Below, in pieces: positions 1-6,868 of a stretch of 18,714 bases of DNA. The notes under the pieces are model-generated. The model was not told where the DNA came from and made no database searches. It was given only the letters and a program-made list of their open reading frames with translations. Origin of the DNA: Clostridia bacterium (GTDB lineage: Bacteria; Bacillota; Clostridia; Lachnospirales; WQUN01); the NCBI GenBank assembly GCA_025997155.1, contig BNUF01000036.1:1-18714 (forward strand), given 5' to 3'. Within the stretch, counting starts at the first letter, position 1; every line of letters begins with the position of its first letter. A program made the translations under genes and the position numbers.

Positions 1-2
1 CG

Positions 3-350
3 GCATATTTTGAACTTATCGGCGGACTGGAAAAAACCGTTTATATGAGCGTTAAAGAAATCGACGCCCACGAAGAAAAGCACCGAAAGGGCGACTACAA
101 AGGTATGGGTTGGAAGAAGTTCCCCGAATCTATGGCGCGAAAAACCGTACTCCGCAAACTCATTTCAAACTGGGGCTTGATGTCGATTGACTACCAGCGG
201 AACGCAGACCAAAAGACACTTGATATCGCGGCAAATATCGCAAGCGGGAATATCGACGACGAGTACCAACCCTACGAAGAACCCGCATATGACGCAGCGG
301 AAACTCCCGAAAGAACGGTCACAGACGACGGCGAAATAATCGAGAACTGA
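3..350 (+). CDS. recT: RecT family single-strand annealing protein, C-terminal part (5' end outside window)
   Basis: RecT proteins bind single-stranded DNA and anneal complementary strands during phage recombination, usually with a 5'-3' exonuclease partner (RecE or YqaJ type). The frame is open from position 3 to the stop at 348-350, giving 115 residues before the stop; the N-terminal part is missing. Recognisable family features are the segment AYFELIGGLEKTVYM, then the conserved core W-K-K-F-P-E-S-M-A-R-K-T-V-L-R-K-L (about 120-165) followed by WGLMSID. The tail is acidic (DDEYQPYEEP, ETPERTVTDDGE), as is common for RecT. An internal ATG at 45 exists, but the homology starts upstream of it, so it is not the start. 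A GC-rich hairpin follows directly after the stop. The family call is by pattern, not by alignment. Confidence 0.85.
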   Translation, partial: AYFELIGGLEKTVYMSVKEIDAHEEKHRKGDYKGMGWKKFPESMARKTVLRKLISNWGLMSIDYQRNADQKTLDIAANIASGNIDDEYQPYEEPAYDAAETPERTVTDDGEIIEN

Positions 351-356
351 ATAGAC

Positions 357-395
357 AACCGCCCCCGCCGAGAAATCATAACGGCGGGGGTGGTT
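357..395 (+). terminator. GC-rich hairpin after recT, possible terminator
   Basis: Positions 357-370 pair with 382-395 over 14 bp, with one G-T pair, around an 11-base loop. The core is CCCCCGCCG against CGGCGGGGG. It sits 7 bp after the recT stop, where a terminator is expected. No run of T follows on either strand, so it is not a classic intrinsic terminator; it could be a processing or pausing hairpin. Confidence 0.5.
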
Positions 396-413
396 AATGC
401 AACAAATGAAAAC

Positions 414-474
414 GTACAAATATTATAACACAGTGTACAAAAATTTACAATCCTAAATCAAAAATTTGTTGTAC
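414..474. repeat. Three GTACAA-type repeats in the gap before the next gene (possible operator)
   Basis: The gap from recT to the next gene holds GTACAAATATT at 414-424, GTACAAAAATTT at 435-446 and an inverted relative, AAATTTGTTGTAC, at 462-474. The first two start 21 bp apart, about two helix turns. The last two form an imperfect inverted repeat around a 15-base spacer. This spacing is typical of repressor or recombinase binding sites, but no binding protein is known here. The AT-rich sequence makes chance similarity possible. Confidence 0.35.
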
Positions 475-501
475 CAAAGTCAAAAGGAGATGTCAAGCGA
501 A

Positions 502-834
502 ATGAACAAGCGGAAATTCGTTGAAGATTCGTGGGATTACGACTGCGACGGCTATGCGTATATAGTAGCCAAAGACTGTGTAAAGACACTTGCGGACGTG
601 GTAGAGCGTAGCGCGGCATTCTATTGCGGTGAACCCCGCGAAAATCCCGAGGAATACATTCAAGGCGGTTGGTGCAAGTATCAAGTCCGAACCGACTGGT
701 ATGAATTCGAAGGCGAACGACGTGGCAGTTATATTGTATTTGATGATACAGATGCCAAAAAATATATACTAAACACAAACGGCAAGCGCAAGCTAGGGTG
801 GTTTCCAGTTTGGATTTTACGTTTTCCAGAATGA
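502..834 (+). CDS. Small hypothetical protein, probable phage gene
   Basis: I do not recognise this 110-residue protein. It starts MNKRKFVEDSWDYDCDG and is rich in aromatic and acidic residues, with three cysteines (DCDG, KDC, FYCG) and a fourth in GGWCKYQV, so a small metal-binding or disulphide fold is possible but not shown. It ends LGWFPVWILRFPE. I chose ATG 502 because AAAGGAG lies at 483-489. The in-frame ATG at 490 would sit directly on that ribosome binding site, and the upstream TTG at 466 has none. It has no signal peptide or membrane segment. It lies between recT and the integrase on the same strand, which suggests an early phage or element accessory gene. Confidence 0.6.
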   Translation: MNKRKFVEDSWDYDCDGYAYIVAKDCVKTLADVVERSAAFYCGEPRENPEEYIQGGWCKYQVRTDWYEFEGERRGSYIVFDDTDAKKYILNTNGKRKLGWFPVWILRFPE

Positions 835-854
835 TTTTTTAACGAGGTGATTGT

Positions 855-1025
855 ATGGAAGTTATCGGATATATAGTTTCTATCGAAAATGGCACAACAA
901 AGAACATTGAAATAACAGAAGAATATAGAAAAACCAAAGAATTCAAGGACTGGTGGGGGCTAAAGAACGAACAGGCGGCAAAGGCAATCGGCGGCGTTCC
1001 TGTTAGCGAGAATGTGGCGGTGTAG
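855..1025 (+). CDS. Very small protein directly upstream of the integrase
   Basis: This 56-residue reading frame starts MEVIGYIVSIENGTTKN, continues with EITEEYRKTKEFKDWWGLK and ends AIGGVPVSENVAV. A good ribosome binding site, ACGAGGTG, lies at 842-849, five bases before the ATG. The stop at 1023-1025 is three bases before the integrase ATG, so the two are probably translated together. The function is not recognised. Small genes beside serine integrases sometimes encode recombination directionality factors, but nothing in the sequence proves this. The charged middle part is likely helical. Confidence 0.55.
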   Translation: MEVIGYIVSIENGTTKNIEITEEYRKTKEFKDWWGLKNEQAAKAIGGVPVSENVAV

Positions 1026-1028
1026 GCT

Positions 1029-2447
1029 ATGAAGCAAACAGTTTTATATATGCGAATGTCAACCGACAAGCAAGAAAGCTCCATTGAATCACAACGAGAA
1101 ATATTGATACCGTTCGCCAAGCGGAACAATATGGAAATCATACACGAGTATGCGGACAGCGGAATTTCAGGCAGGACTGCGGCAAAACGCCCGCAGTTCC
1201 TCCAGATGATAGATGATTCAGCAGACGGCGCATTTGACACAGTCCTAATCTATGATAGCAGTCGCTTTGCACGCAACCTAAAAGAATCACTTGTGTATAA
1301 GTCTATATTGAGGGATAACGGCGTAACCCTTGTATCGGCTACAGAGCCAACGCTTGATGACGAAGCTTCTTTATTGCTAGACGCTATACAAGGCGCGGCA
1401 AATGAATTATACTCTATTAGACAATCAAAACAAGCCCGCCGAGGGGGCACACACGCCGCCCAACAAGGTAGACACCAAGGACGCGCCCCTTTTGGATACT
1501 GTAAGCACATTGGGAATCCCAAGCTTACAGTAGATGAGGAAAGGGCAAAGGTAGTAAAATATGTATTTGACGAATACTTAAAAGGAGCGTCATATTGGAG
1601 GATAGCGAAAGACTTAGACGCAATGGGCATAAGAACAGAACGGGGGTATCTATTCAATACTAGCTTTATTAAAAAAATGTTACAAAATGTATCATATATT
1701 GGATATACTCATTACACTCCAGTAAAGGCTAACAAAAATGAAGTGATTATCACCAAGGCAACACACGAATCTATTATTGATGATGATATATTTTCACAAG
1801 TACAGGCGAAACTTGAATCCGATAAGATAGGGCGTGTTAAACACGAACGCCCTCAAGAAACATACTCGCATTGGCTTGTTGGAATCGTAAAATGTAAGCA
1901 TTGTGGAGCTAATTTAATGTATAATTCAGGCAACGCCAAAAGACACCCATTCTTTAGGTGCGCTAGGTATTGTCAAGCAATATGCCCCGTGTCAAACCAT
2001 GTCACCGCGTCAAGGTTGGAGGGTATGCTTATAGGCTACTTAAAGGATATATCCGAGGGTGTTAGCATAGCCAAAAATATTCAGGTCGTTCAAATTCAGG
2101 TAATCGGTAGTGAAAAATCAGTAATAACAGAAAATTTGAGGAAGCTAACCGTAAAAAAAGAACGCGCAAAGCAAGGTTATTTAAACGGTATAATTGAATT
2201 AGATGAAAGTAGGATAATATTAGCGGACTGTGATAACCAGATATCAGAATTAACCAAAAAGCTAGAAGCTATAGAATCTCCCAAAACGGACTATGTTAAA
2301 CTCCAAAAAACTTTAACCACTCTATGCTCCACGCTGTTAAACCCAGATTTTGACAAAGACGAAAAGCAGACAGCCGTAAAACAAGTTATACAAAAAGTGC
2401 TTATCGACCGTAAAAGCAACCTGATTGAGGTCTTTTTTTATCAATAA
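1029..2447 (+). CDS. Large serine recombinase (site-specific integrase)
   Basis: This enzyme integrates or excises the element by recombining attachment sites through a covalent serine-DNA intermediate. The 472-residue length fits large serine recombinases. Domains in order are: the resolvase catalytic domain (about 3-140) with YMRMSTDKQ giving nucleophile Ser11 and DSSRFARN (76-83) giving the catalytic arginines; the recombinase domain (about 150-260, starting GRAPFGY); a zinc ribbon with CKHCG (289-293) and further cysteines at 311, 315 and 319; and a charged, probably coiled-coil segment (about 360-430). It has no strong ribosome binding site of its own (GGCGG and TAGG lie just upstream) and is probably coupled to the small gene before it. 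Its stop codon overlaps the end of the convergent TPR gene by 7 bp. It looks intact. Confidence 0.95.
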   Translation: MKQTVLYMRMSTDKQESSIESQREILIPFAKRNNMEIIHEYADSGISGRTAAKRPQFLQMIDDSADGAFDTVLIYDSSRFARNLKESLVYKSILRDNGVTLVSATEPTLDDEASLLLDAIQGAANELYSIRQSKQARRGGTHAAQQGRHQGRAPFGYCKHIGNPKLTVDEERAKVVKYVFDEYLKGASYWRIAKDLDAMGIRTERGYLFNTSFIKKMLQNVSYIGYTHYTPVKANKNEVIITKATHESIIDDDIFSQVQAKLESDKIGRVKHERPQETYSHWLVGIVKCKHCGANLMYNSGNAKRHPFFRCARYCQAICPVSNHVTASRLEGMLIGYLKDISEGVSIAKNIQVVQIQVIGSEKSVITENLRKLTVKKERAKQGYLNGIIELDESRIILADCDNQISELTKKLEAIESPKTDYVKLQKTLTTLCSTLLNPDFDKDEKQTAVKQVIQKVLIDRKSNLIEVFFYQ

Positions 2448-3886
2448 AAATAGTGTACCTTATTACACTTTGGCTCACCTAATTTTGCAACTAAAATTTT
2501 GTGTGCTTTAAGAAACAATGGCAGCGATTCTTGGTATTTGCCTTGTTCGTAAGATAGCAAAGCTATATTATAGTACAAACGGGCAGTGTCTGGGTGGTTT
2601 TCGCCGAGAGCATTTTCAGCTATCGTTAAGCCTTTGTTGTAGAAAGTAAGCGCCTTTTCATAGTCGCCTTGCTTACAATACTCCACGCCGATATTGTTAT
2701 ATGAAAGGGCGATACTGCCGTGTTCTTTGCCGAGAACAGTCTCTTGTATCATCAAAGCTTTGTTATATAAATCAAGAGCCTTTTTATAATTGCCTTGATG
2801 TGAGTATACCATCGCGATATTATGATATGAAATGGCAGTATCTAGGTGTTTTTTACCAAGTATCCGTTCCCTTGTCGTCAATACTTTAGTATGCAACTCA
2901 AGAGCCTTTTCATAATCCCCTTGCATGCAATAAACTAGAGCAATACTATTATATGTGTTGATTGTGGACGGATGTTCTTTCCCCAAAACGCGTTCTTTTA
3001 TAAGTATAGCTTTGTTATAATAATTGAGGGCTTGTTCGTACTCGCCCATTTTATAGTATACACTTGCAATATTATCGTACGCGGTAGCGGTCACTGGGTG
3101 TGTATCAGTTACGCAAGCCGATAAAGCCTTGCCGTAAAATTCAAAAGCCTTTTGATATTCGCCCTGATTAAAATATACATCTCCTATACGGTTATACGCA
3201 TCGCCAGTACCTACATGTAATTTACCAAAAACAGCTTCTCTTATCAGTAAAACCTTGTCACATAATTCCAGAGATTTTTCATATTTTCCTTGATTATAAT
3301 ACACCTGCGCTATATTAGATAAAGTCTGCGCCATAGAGGATTGCTGTTCTTTTGGGGCATTCTCCCACTCAAACGACATAAGTTTTTCTTCGATAGGTTC
3401 GTATGCCAAAATAGCGTTATGTGATTCTTCGGCAGATGTAAAATAATTGGGGAACTCAAAAGGTTCGGGCTTTTTATGGGGTGCGTCATTAAACACTATT
3501 TTCACGCGTACATAAGAATAAAAATCGGGGGCAAGCAAAAACAGACGCTCCTCTAATTCGGCAGTCATACCGAATACCCATACTCTATCCATTCTCGCAA
3601 GTACGTCGCGGATAAGATTAAAGTTTCGGAGGTCAATATCCTCAACCAACATTACCTGTAGATTTAATATAAATAACGCCTTGCCCCTGCCCTGTCGCCG
3701 CGCCCATAATTGCATCTCGCTAAAATTTTCCGATTCCCCTGTATCTGAAAAATTATAAACGGCTGAACGGCTTGCGTATGGACGAACAGCGTCACATTGG
3801 GTATCCGGCATACCCACAACAACAAAAAAACCCTTATCGGCATTATCCAGAACATAACTTAATTCTTCAAACGCTTCTTCGTTCAT
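2441..3886 (-). CDS. TPR-repeat protein with an N-terminal P-loop-like domain, partner of the upstream NTPase
   Basis: The protein has 481 residues. Its ATG at 3886 overlaps the NTPase stop as ATGA, so the two are translationally coupled; a further upstream in-frame start would overlap the NTPase by more and is unlikely. Residues about 1-130 form a mixed domain with KGFFVVVGMP, ALFILNLQ, LRNFNLIRDVLARMDRVWVF and LLAPDFYSYVRVKIVF. Similar segments occur in TPR proteins of STAND-like systems, where they resemble a P-loop fold without a Walker A motif; none is visible here. From about residue 185 come seven 42-residue repeats of the kinesin-light-chain type (YNNIA-Y-x-QG-x-YEKAL-x-x-YNKAL-x-I-x-x-x-x-LGKEHP), a protein-binding surface. 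After KLGE the expected repeat sequence is replaced by PKCNKVHYFY, possibly because the neighbouring element inserted there. No signal peptide or membrane segment is visible, so it is probably cytosolic. The exact function is unknown. Confidence 0.85.
   Translation of the reverse strand: MNEEAFEELSYVLDNADKGFFVVVGMPDTQCDAVRPYASRSAVYNFSDTGESENFSEMQLWARRQGRGKALFILNLQVMLVEDIDLRNFNLIRDVLARMDRVWVFGMTAELEERLFLLAPDFYSYVRVKIVFNDAPHKKPEPFEFPNYFTSAEESHNAILAYEPIEEKLMSFEWENAPKEQQSSMAQTLSNIAQVYYNQGKYEKSLELCDKVLLIREAVFGKLHVGTGDAYNRIGDVYFNQGEYQKAFEFYGKALSACVTDTHPVTATAYDNIASVYYKMGEYEQALNYYNKAILIKERVLGKEHPSTINTYNSIALVYCMQGDYEKALELHTKVLTTRERILGKKHLDTAISYHNIAMVYSHQGNYKKALDLYNKALMIQETVLGKEHGSIALSYNNIGVEYCKQGDYEKALTFYNKGLTIAENALGENHPDTARLYYNIALLSYEQGKYQESLPLFLKAHKILVAKLGEPKCNKVHYFY
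2446..2475. other. Candidate attachment-site core at the integrase/TPR gene junction
   Basis: Immediately after the integrase stop, AGTGTA (2452-2457) and TACACT (2464-2469) form a perfect 6-bp inverted repeat around CCTTAT. Large serine recombinases act on imperfect inverted repeats centred on a two-base crossover, often next to their own gene. The same stretch encodes the last residues of the convergent TPR protein, which depart there from the TPR repeat pattern. The partner site is outside the window, so this is position-based inference; chance symmetry cannot be excluded. Confidence 0.3.
2453..3334 (-). repeat. Seven tandem 126-bp units encoding TPR repeats
   Basis: The seven 42-residue TPRs follow each other without spacers, so the DNA has a strict 126-bp period. 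Repeated words on the plus strand include variants of AAGAGCCTTTTCATA and of TTGCCTTG (complements of the YEKAL and QGxY codons). Units 3 to 6 are the most alike. Such arrays can gain or lose units by recombination or slippage. Confidence 0.85.
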
Positions 3887-5196
3887 CTTCTTGATACCAA
3901 ACCTATCTTCACAAGGAAGTCGGCGACAAGAGGGTGTACGTCGTGCCAACGCTCACCATTATATTCTAAAATAACGTTTGCCTGAAGCATATCCAAAAGA
4001 AGTCCAGTTTCTTCTATTTGACTGCGTTCTTTCTCGGACATATAGATTTTTTGCAGTAACTCGTAGTATTTGCTATCAATACGCCGCGTGAGTTCTGAAC
4101 TCAGCTGCGTCAACACACTCTCGGCGTCCTTAAGTTCGATTTTGTCAGCTCCCCGACGCGGAGCTTGCAAGGAAGCTTTGATAATCCTCCCGAACAAATC
4201 CCTAAGCGAACCGCCTGTCTTTTCTATCAACAAATCAAGCGCGTTTTCGTCAATCAAGCCTATATCCGTTCGTCTTTTTACAATATCCTTAATGATATCC
4301 CGTCCCTTGTCGTAGGGAGTTCCGTCAATGTTAATAATTTTTATCATCGGCAAAGTTTCAAATTCAAAATATGACGAGAACTCTCCGACTTCCGGAGAAT
4401 AAAACGCGGCTATTGGAAACGTATAGATTACAGGAAATCCTAGTTGCGAGAGTGTGGCGGCGTTGCCTTTGAATATTCGCAGCGCGTCGGCGGGGTTTAG
4501 TTTGTCTAGGTCTTCCATTATAACAATGGGGTGTTTAAAGCTTTGTTTTACGGCTATCGTATCCGCCGCGTACTTTACGTCGGCAGTCCACTCCGACGCG
4601 TTTTTTATAACTCTTTCGCGTACCATTTCCCGCTTAGAAGAACTATTCTTCAAATCGCCTGTAATTCCAGAGAATAGGGTAAGGATATTTCCGAATAATC
4701 CGCCTGTGCCAAAGCTTGCCTCTGATTGTATCTCTAAATTGGATTCTTTTAAAAATATTGTTTCAGAATCTTTTTCGTCCCAAAACGACAGTATCCGCTT
4801 GATTACATTTTTATCTATATCACACCCTATTTCGACGGCAATCTTAAATAACGACTGTGCAATCAAAATAAGCAAGTCGCAATATTCGACATTCATAAGG
4901 TTAATCTCGGTGTTGCAAGATACGACGGCGACTTTGTAGCCATCGCCCTCAAGACGTTGTTTCAATCGGTTTAGCTCGGTACTTTTGCCGCAGCCTCTAT
5001 GCCCCATTAGCAGATACGCTTTTCGGCCCTCCGCGTATCTGCAAGTATCAAACAAATTATCCATAGGAGAGGTTTCTTTGCTTCCTGTTCGGCTCTCTAT
5101 GGTATCCGCGCAATAAAAACCCGCAAAATCAGCTTCTTTGAGCGGTTCGGGAGCAAAAGACTTAATCATATCTCTGAGTGTTACTGATTTTTCCAT
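3883..5196 (-). CDS. AAA/STAND-like P-loop NTPase with C-terminal winged-helix-type region
   Basis: This 437-residue predicted ATPase has Walker A GHRGCGKST (65-73), Walker B IVIMEDLD (224-231) and a sensor-like TGGSLRDLF (327-335), the last two in the style of Orc1/Cdc6, KAP and STAND ATPases. The end (about 375-437, with VILEYNGERWHDVHPLVADFL) looks like a winged helix. A Gly/Ser-rich insert lies at about 155-190 (ASFGTGGLFGNIL, NSSSKRE). No transmembrane pair typical of true KAP proteins is evident, so it is probably soluble. AAAGGGG (5205-5211) overlaps the stop of the barnase gene and lies 8 bases before the ATG. The TPR gene follows with an ATGA overlap, so the two products probably act together. 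Separate NTPase and TPR proteins are reminiscent of a split STAND sensor, but the trigger and effector are unknown. The region is more AT-rich than the genes to its right. Confidence 0.85.
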   Translation of the reverse strand: MEKSVTLRDMIKSFAPEPLKEADFAGFYCADTIESRTGSKETSPMDNLFDTCRYAEGRKAYLLMGHRGCGKSTELNRLKQRLEGDGYKVAVVSCNTEINLMNVEYCDLLILIAQSLFKIAVEIGCDIDKNVIKRILSFWDEKDSETIFLKESNLEIQSEASFGTGGLFGNILTLFSGITGDLKNSSSKREMVRERVIKNASEWTADVKYAADTIAVKQSFKHPIVIMEDLDKLNPADALRIFKGNAATLSQLGFPVIYTFPIAAFYSPEVGEFSSYFEFETLPMIKIINIDGTPYDKGRDIIKDIVKRRTDIGLIDENALDLLIEKTGGSLRDLFGRIIKASLQAPRRGADKIELKDAESVLTQLSSELTRRIDSKYYELLQKIYMSEKERSQIEETGLLLDMLQANVILEYNGERWHDVHPLVADFLVKIGLVSRR

Positions 5197-5209
5197 ATTA
5201 TATACCCCT

Positions 5210-6013
5210 TTAACCTATGGGATTTCCGTATAACAGCGTAAAAGTCGCGTAATGGTCGCCCGTGTAGTACACGAGTCCGTCGTTCGAGAACACGATTCGT
5301 TTCGCGCCGCGTGTTTGCGAACCGTTTGTGTCTATGTCACATTCCGTATAGACGCGTCCTTGATGTTTCGGCAAAAAACCTTCCGCGTTGGAGAAACTGT
5401 CGCCGCCGATTGCTTTGCCAGGCGCAAACGCCTCGACGCTGCCGCCGACCCAGCCTAGAGCTTTCGCCTCCGCTTTTGTAATATAGTTGCTCGGGAGTTT
5501 TTTGTACTGTTCGATATAAAGCGCGACGTGAGCCGCGTCAAAATACGCTCCGTTTTCGTCGATTGATATGTCGTCGTCCGAGGCGGGCGTCGTGCTGATA
5601 TACGCCGTCGTCGTGTCGTTGTCCCAAGCTACCGTCGCCCCGAGAGACTCGCCCGCGACGCGCAAGGGAACGTATGTCAGGCTGTTTATGATTTGCGCCT
5701 TAGTGTCCATCTCGAATATCTGGTCGTCGGCGGTGTAGGCGTTTTGCCCGATTACGAACACGACTTTGTGAACGTCCGTCGAAACGGTTACGGCGCGTTC
5801 CTCTGGATTCCAGTCCACATTCGCGCCCAGTTGTTCGCTCACGAACCGCACGGGTACGAGAACCCGCCCGTTTTCGTCTCTGACAGGCACGGCTTGCTCC
5901 GCCGAGATTTCGTTGTCATTAACGAATAATTTAATATCGTCGGCGTAAATAGCGGTCGCGTAGACGAAAAGCGCGGCAAGCGTTATCAAAAATGATGCTA
6001 ATTTTTTGAACAT
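5210..6013 (-). CDS. Secreted barnase-family ribonuclease with an N-terminal copper-amine-oxidase-type stalk domain
   Basis: The 267-residue protein has a signal peptide (MFKKLASFLITLAALFVYATAIYA) without a lipobox cysteine. Next is a copper amine oxidase N-terminal-like domain (about 28-142, with VLVPVRFVSEQLGA and TYVPLRVAGESLGA), which in Clostridia usually acts as a surface or stalk module, not as an oxidase. The C-terminal part (about 152-262) closely matches barnase, an extracellular guanyl-preferring RNase: KLPSNYITKAEAKALGWV, APGKAIGGD, FSNAEG and GDHYATF. Counterparts of all five key barnase residues are present: Lys180 (K27), Glu224 (E73), Arg235 (R83), Arg239 (R87) and His254 (H102), so it should be active. 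GGAGGGG (6019-6025) precedes the ATG inside the end of lgt, which overlaps by 16 bp. No barstar-like inhibitor gene is visible in the window. Confidence 0.9.
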   Translation of the reverse strand: MFKKLASFLITLAALFVYATAIYADDIKLFVNDNEISAEQAVPVRDENGRVLVPVRFVSEQLGANVDWNPEERAVTVSTDVHKVVFVIGQNAYTADDQIFEMDTKAQIINSLTYVPLRVAGESLGATVAWDNDTTTAYISTTPASDDDISIDENGAYFDAAHVALYIEQYKKLPSNYITKAEAKALGWVGGSVEAFAPGKAIGGDSFSNAEGFLPKHQGRVYTECDIDTNGSQTRGAKRIVFSNDGLVYYTGDHYATFTLLYGNPIG

Positions 6014-6855
6014 TTTGACCCCTCCGTTTTAAGTTTATATATAAAGATAACGCCGCATAACACGGCGAGAATTGCCGAAAGAGCTTGCGAAACGGGAACC
6101 CCGCCCAGCATAAGCTGGTCGGTGCGGATTCCTTCAATCCAAAAACGCCCGATTCCGTATCCGATAAAGTACATAAGCAAAATTTGCCCGTCGAATCGTT
6201 TGCGTCTTGAAAAGTACGTGAGCAGGGCAAAAAGCCCGACATTCCAAAGGGATTCATAAAGAAAAGTCGGCTGAACCTGTATATATAAAACGCCGTTTTC
6301 GTTTATCATGTGTTCCGCAACGGAGGGCGGGATTGCCGCCGCTTGCTCCGCCCTATAGCGCATCGCGAAAAGCCCGTCGGTATACCCGCCGAAAACCTCG
6401 CGGTTGACGAAATTCCCAAGCCGCCCGATTGCCTGCGCCACCGCGACACAAGGAGCTATAACGTCTAAAAACGGCAGGAGCGAGATTCTTTTTAAGCGAA
6501 CAAACACCAGCGACGCGAAAAACACCGCGATTATGCCGCCGTAAATCGCAAGCCCGCCCTCGCGGATATTAAACACCTCGAGAGGGTTGTTTCGGTAATT
6601 GTCCCACGAGAAGATGACGTAATACGCCCTCGCCCCGATAATCCCGACTATAAGAATCCACAGGGTAAAATCCTCGTAAAGCACGGGGTCGTGTCCGATT
6701 CGCTTAGCCTCCCGCCGCGCCAAAAAGAGAGCGGCGGCAAACCCAAGCATAATCAGAATCGCGTACCAGTACACGCTGAAACCGAAAACCGAAAACGCCT
6801 CCCGCGAAAGGCGGTTTATTTTTATACCAAGGTTTGGAAACCATATTTCGGGCAT
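5998..6855 (-). CDS. lgt: Phosphatidylglycerol-prolipoprotein diacylglyceryl transferase
   Basis: Lgt is the membrane enzyme that moves a diacylglyceryl group from phosphatidylglycerol to the lipobox cysteine of prelipoproteins, the first step of lipoprotein maturation. The 285-residue length and several hydrophobic segments are typical. The Lgt signature GRLGNFVNREVFG (144-156) is intact, with the upstream IREGGLAIYGG (97-107) and the C-terminal GRFWIEGIRTDQL motif as in Bacillota enzymes. AAAGGAG (6864-6870) lies 8 bases before the ATG and overlaps the ymfH stop codon, so coupling with ymfH is likely. The 3' end overlaps the start of the barnase gene. Confidence 0.97.
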   Translation of the reverse strand: MPEIWFPNLGIKINRLSREAFSVFGFSVYWYAILIMLGFAAALFLARREAKRIGHDPVLYEDFTLWILIVGIIGARAYYVIFSWDNYRNNPLEVFNIREGGLAIYGGIIAVFFASLVFVRLKRISLLPFLDVIAPCVAVAQAIGRLGNFVNREVFGGYTDGLFAMRYRAEQAAAIPPSVAEHMINENGVLYIQVQPTFLYESLWNVGLFALLTYFSRRKRFDGQILLMYFIGYGIGRFWIEGIRTDQLMLGGVPVSQALSAILAVLCGVIFIYKLKTEGSKCSKN

Positions 6856-6868
6856 TTTCGGTACTCCT

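Larger units (their letters stand above)
1..2450 (+). mobile_element. One end of an integrated phage or phage-like element
   Basis: This block carries the end of a RecT single-strand annealing protein, two small orphan genes and a large serine integrase, all on the plus strand. RecT and serine integrases are typical of phages of Bacillota and of related integrative elements. The integrase is the last gene and reads out towards a run of minus-strand chromosomal-type genes, so the boundary is probably just after its stop codon near 2450. The other end lies outside the window. No structural, lysis or conjugation genes are visible, so prophage and integrative element cannot be told apart. It is also possible that the NTPase-TPR pair at 2441-5196 is cargo and the true boundary is near 5200. 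Confidence 0.7.

Noticed and set aside
3887..3949. Upstream extension of the TPR protein by 21 codons
   Set aside because: The ATG at 3886 overlaps the NTPase stop as ATGA, the usual coupled arrangement; the extension is only the alternative frame of the NTPase 3' end.
5210..6013. Reading the copper-amine-oxidase-type domain as an active amine oxidase
   Set aside because: Only the small N-terminal stalk domain is present; there is no catalytic domain or topaquinone tyrosine region. The activity should come from the barnase domain.
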